A stretch of DNA of 54,024 bases, from the NCBI GenBank assembly GCA_946541845.1, contig CAMNJW010000003.1, positions 1-54,024 of the forward strand, given 5' to 3'. This stretch comes from an uncultured Methanobrevibacter sp. (GTDB lineage Archaea; Methanobacteriota; Methanobacteria; Methanobacteriales; Methanobacteriaceae). The notes under the pieces are model-generated. The model did not search any database, was not told the DNA's origin, and saw nothing but the letters and a program-made list of their open reading frames with translations. Every line of letters begins with the position of its first letter. Position 1 is the first letter of the stretch. Made by a program: the position numbers and the translations under genes. Below are positions 28,603 to 37,877 of this stretch, in pieces.

Positions 28603-29625
28603 TTAGTCATCACCAACAAGATATTCTCGCCTATAGCTATCTAAAACGGCATATGTTATTCCTAAAATCAACGGCCCGATAATGAATCCGACAATGCCGT
28701 AAACTAAAGGACCTGACAGGAATCCAATAAGTAAGATTAATGGATGTATCTCAGCATAATGGCTTGAAAGTGCAGGTCTTATGTACATATCTATTGTGCT
28801 TAGGAAAAATCCGAACAACAGAACTATCACTGCACGAGGATAATTTCCGCAAGCGACATCTATGAAAAATAATGCCCAATAAATAGGCCAAGGCCCAAAT
28901 ACTGGAATCAACTGCAGAATACCGGTTATTACACCTAAAAATATTCCATAAGGATATCCCAAAAGGGAGTAGCCAATACATCCGAATATACCGATGATTA
29001 CAGAAGTCAGGAAGTGACCGTAAAATATGCTTTTCAACACGTCTTTAACTGATTCAACAGTGTTGTCAAAGAATTCCTTTGAATCATCAGGTACGAAATC
29101 CTTGATAAATGCCAAACATCTGTCACCATCGCGAACGAAATAGAACACTGAACAGACAAGGATGAATAAATCCAAAGTTATGTTGGCAAATTTACTTAAA
29201 AAACTAACAGAATAATTTAAAACGTAAGTTGCAATGTCCTTAATGGATGAATTAAGACTGGAATTGATTGAATTTGTATCAATGTTCAATGGCAAATAAT
29301 TCAATAGCTGTGTAATGGACTCATTGATATCTACGTATGAATTGGTTAAAAGCATTGTAGAGACAACAGATGAAATTTCAAAGACGATATATCCCACAAG
29401 TAAAATTAAAGGTATTAATACAACCACCATTGCAAGCAGTATTGAGATTGAGGAATACTTTAACTTTGACTGAATTTTCAAAGCTACCGGCCTAACACCA
29501 TAAGCCAGAATCGCCCCTAGAATAATCATGTTTAAAACAGGAAAAATAAACATTAAGGAGATTACCAACAGGAATATAATCAATAGAATTGGAGGTGTTA
29601 AATACTCTTTAATGTCAATTGCCAT
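28603..29625 (-). CDS. AI-2E family transporter (putative membrane permease)
   Basis: Integral membrane protein of 340 aa with about eight helices, family AI-2E/PerM/YdiK. The late block GIFLGVITGILQLIPVFGPW and IRPALSSHYAEIHPLILLIG are family-typical. The transported solute is unknown; some members export a signal molecule, others are cation antiporters. The start at ATG 29625 (MAIDIKEYL) is preferred over GTG 29637 because GGATGAT then serves as ribosome site. It follows pyrK by 15 nt and abuts polB, so it is in an operon with pyrDK and polB. Confidence 0.85.
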   Translation of the reverse strand: MAIDIKEYLTPPILLIIFLLVISLMFIFPVLNMIILGAILAYGVRPVALKIQSKLKYSSISILLAMVVVLIPLILLVGYIVFEISSVVSTMLLTNSYVDINESITQLLNYLPLNIDTNSINSSLNSSIKDIATYVLNYSVSFLSKFANITLDLFILVCSVFYFVRDGDRCLAFIKDFVPDDSKEFFDNTVESVKDVLKSIFYGHFLTSVIIGIFGCIGYSLLGYPYGIFLGVITGILQLIPVFGPWPIYWALFFIDVACGNYPRAVIVLLFGFFLSTIDMYIRPALSSHYAEIHPLILLIGFLSGPLVYGIVGFIIGPLILGITYAVLDSYRREYLVGDD

Positions 29626-29640
29626 ATTATCATCCACAAC

Positions 29641-30441
29641 TTAATACTTTACGCCGGAAGCGTCCCTTCTGTATTTTCCAAACTCGGTAATTTGATTAAT
29701 TTTATCGTTTTCAAAAACAGGCCCTTCCACACAGATTCTCCAACCTTCACTATCAACACAACATTGCCCACATACTCCAAGGGCACATTTCATGTATCTT
29801 TCAAGAGAATATTGTGCAGGTATTGATGCATCTTCAAGAATATCAAATATTCCTTTCATCATTATCTCAGGACCGCACACAAATGCATAATCATAAGTTG
29901 AATCTTTAAGTAAATCCACAGTGCAGTCGGTTGCGAAACCTTCAAACCCAAAGCTTCCGTCATCGGTGCACGGATGTATGTTTGCACCCAACTTTTCCAA
30001 TGATTCAATGTACAATAATTCCTCTTTTGTTACTGCTGCAGCAACTACATCAACAGAATTTCCTTTTTTAATCAAATCAGAAGCTATTGCATTGATTGGA
30101 GCCATTCCAACTCCACCACCAATTGCCAATATTTTCTTATTCTCGAATGAGTTGTCAAATCCATTACCGTAACTGCCCCTTACGCCAATTTGATCGCCAA
30201 TCTTCAAATCGTGTAGCTGAGAAGTGAATTCTCCAATGTTTTTTACAGTAATAGCCAACTCATTATCATTAATCTGAGCAATGGACATTGGTTTTTCATT
30301 TTTAAAGTTCCAAACCATTACAAACTCACCAGGATTTGGTTTTCCCAATGTTTCCATATCCCAGTCAAACTTAAAAGTTTTAATTGTAGGAGTTTCATCG
30401 ATAATCTCTTTAATTTCAACAATCTTAGGTTCATTAATCAT
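29641..30441 (-). CDS. pyrK: Dihydroorotate dehydrogenase electron transfer subunit
   Basis: Iron-sulfur flavoprotein (266 aa) that passes electrons from PyrD to NAD. It has an N-terminal FAD domain, an NAD domain (ILAIGGGVGMAPINAIASDL near residue 105) and a C-terminal [2Fe-2S] site with cysteines in MKCALGVCGQCC and RICVEGPVF. It starts 2 nt after the pyrD stop. Confidence 0.94.
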   Translation of the reverse strand: MINEPKIVEIKEIIDETPTIKTFKFDWDMETLGKPNPGEFVMVWNFKNEKPMSIAQINDNELAITVKNIGEFTSQLHDLKIGDQIGVRGSYGNGFDNSFENKKILAIGGGVGMAPINAIASDLIKKGNSVDVVAAAVTKEELLYIESLEKLGANIHPCTDDGSFGFEGFATDCTVDLLKDSTYDYAFVCGPEIMMKGIFDILEDASIPAQYSLERYMKCALGVCGQCCVDSEGWRICVEGPVFENDKINQITEFGKYRRDASGVKY

Positions 30442-30443
30442 AA

Positions 30444-31355
30444 TTACAACTCCCTGTGTGCAAGTCCAACCATTTCATCAATGGATGAGAATCCTTTCTC
30501 AGCCATGAACTTCTCTAAACCTTCATTAATATGACTGAACACCTCTACTCCTTCATCCATTATGGCTGTACCTATTTGAACAGCTCTTGCACCTGCATAA
30601 ATAAATTCAACTACATCTTCCCAACTGTAAATGCCTCCAACACCAATTAACGGAATATCTACAGCCTCATAAACGGAGTATACATTGCTGATTGCAATCG
30701 GCTTGATTGCACGGCCACTCATACCACCAAACTTATTTGACAAAACAGGCCTAGCAACATCGATATTGATTTTCATTCCAGGACCTAATGTATTTATTAA
30801 TGACAAACAGTCCGCACCTGCATCCTCACAGGTTTTTGCGATTTCAGTAATGTCAGTGACGTTAGGTGTTAACTTGGCAATTATAGGCACATCAGCAGCA
30901 TCTTTTGCAGCTGAAACAATAGTGTGGGATAAATTACAATCCTGACCTATGGAAGCGCCGTATCCGTCCATGGCATGAGGACATGAAATATTCAATTCAA
31001 TCATGTCAACAAATTCCTGAACTTCCTCCACCAATCTTGAAAATTCATCGGGTGTTGCCCCATAAATTGAAGCGATGACCACATTGTTTTCCCTTTCGAT
31101 TTTCTTAAGCTCCTCTTTGAAGTTGTCCACACCTGGATTTGAAAGGCCAATTGCATTAATAATTCCACCATCAACTGCAACGGTTGTAGGATTTACATAA
31201 CCAGGATGAGGGTTAATGGAAAATGATTTTGAAACGACTCCTCCCGCACCAGATTTTAAAATCCAATTCATTGATGAGGCATTGCTTCCCATAATACCTG
31301 CCGCCAACATCAACGGATTTCTGAATTCCACTCCACAAATATCTGTTTTTAACAT
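30444..31355 (-). CDS. pyrD: Dihydroorotate dehydrogenase, class 1B catalytic subunit
   Basis: FMN enzyme (303 aa) that oxidises dihydroorotate to orotate in pyrimidine synthesis and works with PyrK. Key segments are FRNPLMLAAGIMGSNASSM at the start, LNISCPHAMDG near residue 142 with the active-site cysteine of class 1B enzymes, and IPLIGVGGIYSWEDVVEFI near residue 237. It heads the operon pyrD-pyrK-permease-polB. Confidence 0.95.
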   Translation of the reverse strand: MLKTDICGVEFRNPLMLAAGIMGSNASSMNWILKSGAGGVVSKSFSINPHPGYVNPTTVAVDGGIINAIGLSNPGVDNFKEELKKIERENNVVIASIYGATPDEFSRLVEEVQEFVDMIELNISCPHAMDGYGASIGQDCNLSHTIVSAAKDAADVPIIAKLTPNVTDITEIAKTCEDAGADCLSLINTLGPGMKINIDVARPVLSNKFGGMSGRAIKPIAISNVYSVYEAVDIPLIGVGGIYSWEDVVEFIYAGARAVQIGTAIMDEGVEVFSHINEGLEKFMAEKGFSSIDEMVGLAHREL

Positions 31356-31379
31356 AATATCAACTTTGTAATTAATTAT

Positions 31380-31919
31380 TTAATTAGTTTTTGTTAATTT
31401 ATCAATTATTTCTTGATATTTTTCATTTTGTAATTTTAAACTTATTACATTAGTCTTATTGGATTTTATTATTTCTTCTTTTGATTTCATTAGATTTGCA
31501 ATTTGCTCATCCTGCTTTTCGATGATTAAATCCTTTTGTTTGAGTAAATCCTCATATGTTTTTGAGATTTTCCTAAGCTGGATTTCAAGGTTTTCAGTGT
31601 TTGAATTAACCTGAGATTTATAATCATCAATCAGGGACCGTAAATATTTAACCTGATCCTGCTTGTCCTCGATTATGGCTTCCTTTTCCTTGATTTTTTC
31701 GGACAAATCGTCAAGTTCGTTGATTCTTGCCTTATCATAGTCTATTTTAGTGTCCAATTTGTCCTCCAAATTTTTATTGGCATATTTGAGTTTGGTGGAG
31801 TATAATTTTAACTTATTAATCTCCTCATTCTTTTCCTGAAGTTCCATATTAAGCTCATCAATCTCGGCATTTTTTAATTCAAGTTCATATTTTAAATCGT
31901 TAACACTTTGTTTTGACAT
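31380..31919 (-). CDS. Coiled-coil protein of unknown function
   Basis: A 179-residue, highly charged protein that is nearly all predicted coiled coil (for example LKNAEIDELNMELQEKNEEI), without signal peptide, membrane helix or cysteines. Heptads run from about residue 8 to 175. I recognise no family. It is placed 24 nt upstream of pyrD in the same direction and is divergent from nop5. A structural or scaffolding role is only a guess. Confidence 0.75.
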   Translation of the reverse strand: MSKQSVNDLKYELELKNAEIDELNMELQEKNEEINKLKLYSTKLKYANKNLEDKLDTKIDYDKARINELDDLSEKIKEKEAIIEDKQDQVKYLRSLIDDYKSQVNSNTENLEIQLRKISKTYEDLLKQKDLIIEKQDEQIANLMKSKEEIIKSNKTNVISLKLQNEKYQEIIDKLTKTN

Positions 31920-32032
31920 AATTACAAATCCAAAAATAGAAATAATTCAATGAAGTTTAATTTAGATTTTAAACAAATTAAATCTTTTCATCATGACAAT
32001 GCTTATTAAAAATAAAAAGAATATTTAATCTT

Positions 32033-33184
32033 ATGGAATGCTATATAACCTACTGTGTTAAAGGATATTACGCCTTCGACAATGAAAACAATTTAATAAG
32101 CGAAAAATTATTTCCAAAAGATGAAATTATCAACAGATTAGCTGAAATAAATGATAAAAAAATAGTCAAAGAGGAATTGGAACTAATTGAAGAAATCTGC
32201 CAGGACTATGACAAGATTATAATCGAATCCAACAAAAGAACCTCCGATTATGATAATGAAAAAATCACTGTTAAAACACCAAATCCTGGTGGAGAATACT
32301 TAAGAAATAATTATGATAAATTCGGATTGGATAATGAAGAAATAACTGAAATTTACAGAAATTTAGCAATATACGATATTAAAAGGGCCTCAGCATCTGA
32401 AGACAAGCATTTAATCCAGGCAATTAATTCAATTGATGAAATCGATGAAAGCATTTCCAAATTGATTGAAAGAATAAGAGAATGGTATGCACTATACTTC
32501 CCGGAAATGGACACAGTGAAAAATAATGAGACCTACATCAAGCTAATTTCACAGAATAAAACAAAGGACAAGATTATAGAAGCAAAACCGGAAGCATTCC
32601 CTGATGAAATCATTGATATCGATGAGGATATTGATCCAAGAGATTTGGAAATAATGAATAATTATGCCAATTCAATATATGAACTTCAAAAATCCAGAAA
32701 AAATATTGAAGAATATGTTGATTCAAAAATGGAATCCATTGCACCAAACCTAAAGCTTTTAGTCGGATCTTCACTCGGTGCAAAATTAATTTCACATGCA
32801 GGAGGTCTAAAAAGACTTGCGATGTATCCATCAAGCACCGTTCAAATAATGGGTGCTGAAAAGGCATTGTTCAGGCATTTGAAAAGTGGAGACAGACCGC
32901 CGAAATATGGATTGATCTACCAACATCCACAAGTAAGGGGTGCAAAATGGTGGAATCGTGGAAAAATTGCCAGAATGCTTGCAGGAATGATATCCCTTGC
33001 AGTCAGACGTGACGTTTTTACTAAAACATTTGATGAAAATGCTTTTGAAGAATTTAAATTGAAAGTGGAAGAAATAGAAAAAAATAATCCGTTTCCTACA
33101 AAAACAACTAAAAGAAGGAAAGAAGAAAAGTCAAAATCCAAAAAAAGTAGGAAAAAAGGTAGAAAAAATAAAAAAAGGAGATAA
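32033..33184 (+). CDS. C/D box RNP core protein Nop5 (NOP56/58-like)
   Basis: Archaeal Nop5 (383 aa) bridges the C/D guide RNA-L7Ae complex to fibrillarin in the RNA 2'-O-methylation machine. The order is an N-terminal fibrillarin-binding domain, a coiled coil (~115-250) and the Nop domain with GSSLGAKLISHAGGLKRLAM near residue 243. The C-terminus is a lysine/arginine tail (KKSRKKGRKNKKRR). fibrillarin follows 3 nt later with GGAG inside the Nop5 end as ribosome site, the universal archaeal pairing. Confidence 0.95.
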   Translation: MECYITYCVKGYYAFDNENNLISEKLFPKDEIINRLAEINDKKIVKEELELIEEICQDYDKIIIESNKRTSDYDNEKITVKTPNPGGEYLRNNYDKFGLDNEEITEIYRNLAIYDIKRASASEDKHLIQAINSIDEIDESISKLIERIREWYALYFPEMDTVKNNETYIKLISQNKTKDKIIEAKPEAFPDEIIDIDEDIDPRDLEIMNNYANSIYELQKSRKNIEEYVDSKMESIAPNLKLLVGSSLGAKLISHAGGLKRLAMYPSSTVQIMGAEKALFRHLKSGDRPPKYGLIYQHPQVRGAKWWNRGKIARMLAGMISLAVRRDVFTKTFDENAFEEFKLKVEEIEKNNPFPTKTTKRRKEEKSKSKKSRKKGRKNKKRR

Positions 33185-33187
33185 AGC

Positions 33188-33829
33188 ATGAATGTCTATT
33201 TTAAGGATGGAAACATTGCAACCAAGAATATGAATCCTGGAGTGTCAGTGTACGGAGAGGAACTAATTCAAGAAGATGATGAATATAGAATATGGAATCC
33301 TAGACGTTCAAAATTATCTGCAGCCCTTTTAAATGGATTAAAAAATTTGGAGCTTGAGGACACTTCAAATGTATTATATCTAGGTGCATCAACCGGAACA
33401 ACCGTTTCACATATTTCAGATATTGCAATTAATGGAAGGATATATGCCGTTGAATTTTCACCAACAACAGCGAAAAAATTGGTCCAACTCTCTCGTCAAA
33501 GGCTTAATATTGCTCCGATTTTAGGTGATGCAACCAAACCTAAAGGATATCTCAACTTAGTCGAAAAAGTGGACTTGGTGTACTGTGATGTGGCCCAGCC
33601 AACACAAAGTGAATTGTTTATGAAAAACATGAACATGTTCTGCAAGGATGATGGACTCGGACTTTTAATGATTAAGGCTAGAAGTATTGATGTTGTACAG
33701 AAACCTAAAAAGATTTTCAAGGAACAAGAGAAGAAATTGAAAGAGAAAGGTTTTAAAATTATTGAAAAAGTCAAACTGGAACCATACGAAAAAGACCATA
33801 TTGCATTGCTAGTAGAGAAAAATTTTTAA
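33188..33829 (+). CDS. flpA: Fibrillarin-like rRNA/tRNA 2'-O-methyltransferase
   Basis: Methyltransferase (213 aa) of archaeal C/D RNPs. The SAM-binding segment YLGASTGTTVSHISDI is near residue 60, the catalytic region VYCDVAQPTQSE near 130, and the GLLMIKARSID lysine strand near 157. It is paired with Nop5 in one operon. The length is normal. Confidence 0.96.
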   Translation: MNVYFKDGNIATKNMNPGVSVYGEELIQEDDEYRIWNPRRSKLSAALLNGLKNLELEDTSNVLYLGASTGTTVSHISDIAINGRIYAVEFSPTTAKKLVQLSRQRLNIAPILGDATKPKGYLNLVEKVDLVYCDVAQPTQSELFMKNMNMFCKDDGLGLLMIKARSIDVVQKPKKIFKEQEKKLKEKGFKIIEKVKLEPYEKDHIALLVEKNF

Positions 33830-33964
33830 AAAAAAATAAGTATTTTTCATAAGCAAATGGGCAAAAAAATAGCTGTGAGAAATATAAAAAAATACTACAA
33901 AAAACCCAAAAAAGTATTACTTAGATACCTTTTTATACTAGAAAATTAAATATTACATATGCTA

Positions 33965-34066
33965 ATGCAAATAAAATAAAAGTTCATTGAAACGTCCTTT
34001 AGGTTGATTCACTCTATTAATCACTCCATTTAACTAAAGCCTAAAGGCATGAACTTATTTTATTGA
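33965..34066 (+). ncRNA. Candidate structured RNA or inverted-repeat element
   Basis: AATAAAATAA plus GTTCAT on the left (33970-33987, two extra As between them) pair with ATGAAC plus TTATTTTATT on the right (34049-34064). Inside, CCTTTAGG (33996-34003) pairs with CCTAAAGG (34040-34047), and TGATT / AATCA may pair within the loop. A TATA-like TTTTATAC at 33931-33938 would start a plus-strand transcript near 33957-33960, just before the outer stem. The strand is not certain. It could instead be a small mobile-element remnant. Confidence 0.4.
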
Positions 34067-34120
34067 AATACTATTTTTTAAGAGATTAATTTTAAAAGAC
34101 TATTTTATATTTTTTGTTTA

Positions 34121-34137
34121 AAAAAGTATTACTTTTT
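34121..34137. repeat. 17-base perfect palindrome AAAAAGTA-T-TACTTTTT
   Basis: Perfect palindrome around a single central base, directly followed by a TATA-like TTTTTATG. The same core occurs at 33912-33922 and, with the other central base, at 3996-4010 upstream of mcr. Confidence 0.5.
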
Positions 34138-34481
34138 ATGGCCTTGTATTCGAGTATAAAATAACAGATTTATTCAAAATTTCAAATGATTTGAATGTAA
34201 ACAACAGAATTAATTTTCAGTTGAATACAATATCACAACTTGAAAATAAAATTAATGTTAAAATCTATTCTAAAAATCAACACCATACCAACCAATTTAG
34301 TCTCACCTAATATTTCCAGACATAGGAAAAATCTGGTTGAAAATTTCTATCAAGAATATTAAAAATTCATACAAGCAAAATATATTTAATTTAAAATTCC
34401 ATCAAATAATCACTTATTAATTTAAAATACATGAAGCTATTTGATAAAAAATAAGTAAAAAAATAGTAAGTGTATATGAAA

Positions 34482-35640
34482 TTATATCTTTTCAGAAATT
34501 ACGTCAAAAATGATTTTTGCAATTTCCCTTTTTGATGCCAATGGGACAGCCAGGACCTCATCATCGACAATTAAAACCTCATTATTATCTGATCCAAAAT
34601 GACATTCATTTTTAGAAATATCATTAGCAATGACCAAGTCTGTACCTGCCTGTTCAATTTGCTTTCTTGCACATAAAATTATATCCTCTTTTGAAATATT
34701 GAACTCGGCTTTAAATCCAACTAAGAAAATATCCGGGTTGATTTTTTTAACTTGACGAATGATTTTAGTTGTTGGTTTAAGATTTAAAAACAAGGAACTA
34801 TTAGAATCTATTTTTTTATCGTCCTTTTTCTTGAATTCAAAATCAGAAACCGCCGCAGTGGATATAAATATGTCAAAATCAGGTATCAGACTTAATATAA
34901 CCTCATTCATTTCACTACTTGTTTCAACATGAATCACATCAAAAACAGATGGGATTTCAACACTAACATTGGCAACAACCAAGGTTAAGTCCGCTCCCCT
35001 GATATAAGCCTCTTTTGCAAGTGCCAAACCCATTTTTCCGGAGGACTTATTGGTAATTCCCCTTACGGAATCAATCGGTTCATAGGTTCCTCCAAGACTA
35101 ATTAAAATTTTTTTGCCTTTAATAAGATCAATCCTTCTTGTTTAAATTAATTGTTCTTAATGATTCAAGAACTATGTCATCTTTTGATGGGAATTTAGCT
35201 TTTCCTTCATCCATTCTTGGATTAATGAAACTAGCAGAACCTTCCTGTTTAATCTTATCAATATTTTCTTTAATCGCCTTAAACATTGAGTCATGCATTG
35301 ATGGGACAAAAATAATCGGTGTGTCATGTCCATAAGCAGTAATCAAAAGAGTAGAAATAGGATCATCAGCAATTTTATGCGCAAATTTTGAAATAGTGTT
35401 TGCGGTGGCCGGTGCAACCAATATCAAATCCTCTTGAGAATACTTAACATGCTCAATTTTACCGGTCAACTTAGTTACAACTTCATTTCCTGTGGCGAAT
35501 TCCATAGCATTTGGATGTATAATTTCACAAGCGGCCTCACTCATGAAGCATTTAACCTCAACATCATTACGTCTAAATTCACGGGCCAGTTTAATTGATT
35601 CAGTAGCGGCAATGCTACCTGTAACACATAATATAATCAT
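34482..35640 (-). pseudogene. coaBC: Phosphopantothenoylcysteine decarboxylase / phosphopantothenate-cysteine ligase, frameshifted
   Basis: Bifunctional coenzyme A enzyme broken into two frames. The CoaC half (35128-35640, 170 aa) starts MIILCVTGSIAATESIKLAR with SD GGAG and shows APATANTISKFAHKIADD and VPSMHDSMF. It ends at a TGA at 35130-35128. The CoaB half is open in the +1 frame from 35141 to 34482. From 35132 it reads IDLIKGKKILISLGGTYEPI and then ITNKSSGKMG, about 216 residues. Together about 386 aa, the normal length. The frames overlap only between 35144 and 35128, so one inserted base (or two lost) there explains the break. It may be a real mutation, a programmed shift or a sequencing error; both halves otherwise look healthy. 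The next ATG in the CoaB frame (35033) would lose the nucleotide-binding segment. Confidence 0.85.
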
Positions 35641-35670
35641 GAAAACACTCCATTTTTTAAAAAAAAAAGA

Positions 35671-36219
35671 TTATGTAACTTGAATATCTGATATGATGTA
35701 ATCAAAGACATACAAGCTATTTTCAAAATCTTGAAGCGGTGCACTGTATAATAAAACATAAGCCTGTCCACCTTTTTCAAACCAAACTGCCTTATGTTCC
35801 TTTTCAACACCATTTTGAGTAGATGTGTAAATATATTCAACAGCATCAATGTTTCCAACCATGACTCCTCCGGAAGAGACTAAATCAAAGGAAGAATCTT
35901 TCTCCATAGATTTGTATGTGTCATTGACATATGTGTAAAAATCTCCTTCAATTGGCTTTTTCTCAACATTGATTGTTACTTGACCTATTCCAAATGAATC
36001 CACAGAATCAAGTTTGGATAATGCCATTATTGAATAATTGGAAGTTGATTCAGAATAACCCCAATTGGATGGATAATGAATGACTAATCCGCTTTTTGAT
36101 AGAGTCATCATGGTAATGTCTGAATTGTCATCAGCTGCATTAACGCAAGCTACAACTCCAACAAGTATCATGAAAAGTGAAATGATTATAATTCCTTTTT
36201 TAAAATTATCATTTACCAT
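35671..36219 (-). CDS. Secreted PsbP-related protein
   Basis: Exported protein of 182 aa with a signal peptide or membrane anchor at residues 8-28 (GIIIISLFMILVGVVACVNA). The mature part resembles the PsbP-related domain common in Methanobrevibacter: GLVIHYPSNWGYSESTSNYS followed by VTINVEKKP and a late GGQAYVLLYSAP. Members are surface proteins of unknown function. GGTGAT stands 4 nt before the ATG. It lies 30 nt after the serine-rich membrane protein gene and may be co-transcribed with it. Confidence 0.75.
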   Translation of the reverse strand: MVNDNFKKGIIIISLFMILVGVVACVNAADDNSDITMMTLSKSGLVIHYPSNWGYSESTSNYSIMALSKLDSVDSFGIGQVTINVEKKPIEGDFYTYVNDTYKSMEKDSSFDLVSSGGVMVGNIDAVEYIYTSTQNGVEKEHKAVWFEKGGQAYVLLYSAPLQDFENSLYVFDYIISDIQVT

Positions 36220-36249
36220 AATATCACCTTTAACTAAGAAGTAGTTAAA

Positions 36250-36972
36250 CTACTCCCCGCTATTTCCTCCTCCATAATCGCTGGATGATGAACTACCACT
36301 TCCACTTGAATCACTTGAAGAACCACTATCAGAGTAAGAGCCTGAATCACTTGAATAACCACTATCAGAACTGCTTGATGAATAATCTGAACTATATGAT
36401 GAATCCTGAGTGGTTTCTACATTATCATAACTGCTGCTGGAATCATCATTATAACTAGAGGTATCGTATGATTTAGTGTATGATGTATTCTGAACTATGT
36501 CTTCATGTATATCAGGGAATGCAGTGTCTTGAACAGTTGCAACAGTAGAGGTTTCAGATAAATTATCGAAGTCTAAATTGAAAACACCATAACCTACACC
36601 AACGGTAAATCCTAAAACTAAAATTAACAGCAGTAATAATTTAAAGGTACCGCTATCCATGGATTTCTTTTCTTTTTTATTATATTTTGCATCATCCTTC
36701 TTAGGATTAATAATGTACTTTTGAACCAAATCTTCTTTTTCTTTCTTATTTTTGGTAGGCTTTTTTCTTCTTTTTTCTTTATTAGGACTAGAAGAAGGTT
36801 TACCTTGCATAGATCTAATTCTACGAGTAGCCTCTCTAGCATCAATAGAATTTAATTTATCTTCATATTTGGAACGAAAATAACTGTACTTTTCTGGAGA
36901 AATTTTTCCAGATGCATAATCTTCTTCCAAACTATCCATAACTTTTAGAAGTTTATCTCTATCGTTTGGCAT
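36250..36972 (-). CDS. Membrane-anchored protein with SHOCT-like N-terminus and serine-rich tail
   Basis: Protein of 240 aa in three parts. Residues 1-45 look like a short SHOCT-type helical motif (LEEDYASGKISPEKYSYFRS), residues 50-105 are a lysine-rich cytoplasmic stretch, and residues 110-130 are one membrane helix (KLLLLLILVLGFTVGVGYGV). The rest is a low-complexity Ser/Asp/Tyr/Gly tail, presumably outside the cell. The function is unknown. GGGAGG lies just before the ATG. The tail's TCA/AGT serine codons form imperfect DNA repeats. Confidence 0.7.
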   Translation of the reverse strand: MPNDRDKLLKVMDSLEEDYASGKISPEKYSYFRSKYEDKLNSIDAREATRRIRSMQGKPSSSPNKEKRRKKPTKNKKEKEDLVQKYIINPKKDDAKYNKKEKKSMDSGTFKLLLLLILVLGFTVGVGYGVFNLDFDNLSETSTVATVQDTAFPDIHEDIVQNTSYTKSYDTSSYNDDSSSSYDNVETTQDSSYSSDYSSSSSDSGYSSDSGSYSDSGSSSDSSGSGSSSSSDYGGGNSGE

Positions 36973-37033
36973 TCCTACCCTCCCTGAATTATTATAATAT
37001 AATTTATTAATAGAACATTAATTTAAAGTTTAC

Positions 37034-37837
<804 letters not shown>

Positions 37838-37877
37838 GTTAATACCCCCGAAAAAAAATAAAAAAAATAAAAAAATA

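Larger units (their letters stand above)
33830..34481. other. 652-nt gene-poor region with repeats and a possible decayed gene
   Basis: No credible intact gene lies between the convergent fibrillarin and coaBC genes. It contains a 15-base direct repeat AAAAAAGTATTACTT at 33908-33922 and 34120-34134, a large inverted repeat at about 33969-34065 (listed separately), and short overlapping open stretches without good starts from 34122 to 34366. One of these ends PNISRHRKNLVENFYQEY and might be the tail of a dead gene. The rest is plain AT-rich sequence. Confidence 0.5.

Noticed and set aside
33965-34066. Box C/D guide RNA beside nop5-fibrillarin
   Set aside because: I found a near C-box (GTGATTA) on the minus strand but no D box (CTGA) at a fitting place on either strand.
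33908-34134. CRISPR array from the repeated AAAAAAGTATTACTT
   Set aside because: There are only two copies, about 210 nt apart, with unlike spacers and palindromic character; no cas operon is present.
34482-35033. Separate CoaB gene starting at ATG 35033
   Set aside because: It would lack the GGTYEP and NKSSGK segments that are present just upstream in the same frame; frameshifted coaBC explains the data better.
35671-35858. Small minus-strand frame inside the PsbP-related gene
   Set aside because: It is a shadow in another frame of a protein with a clear signal peptide and ribosome site.
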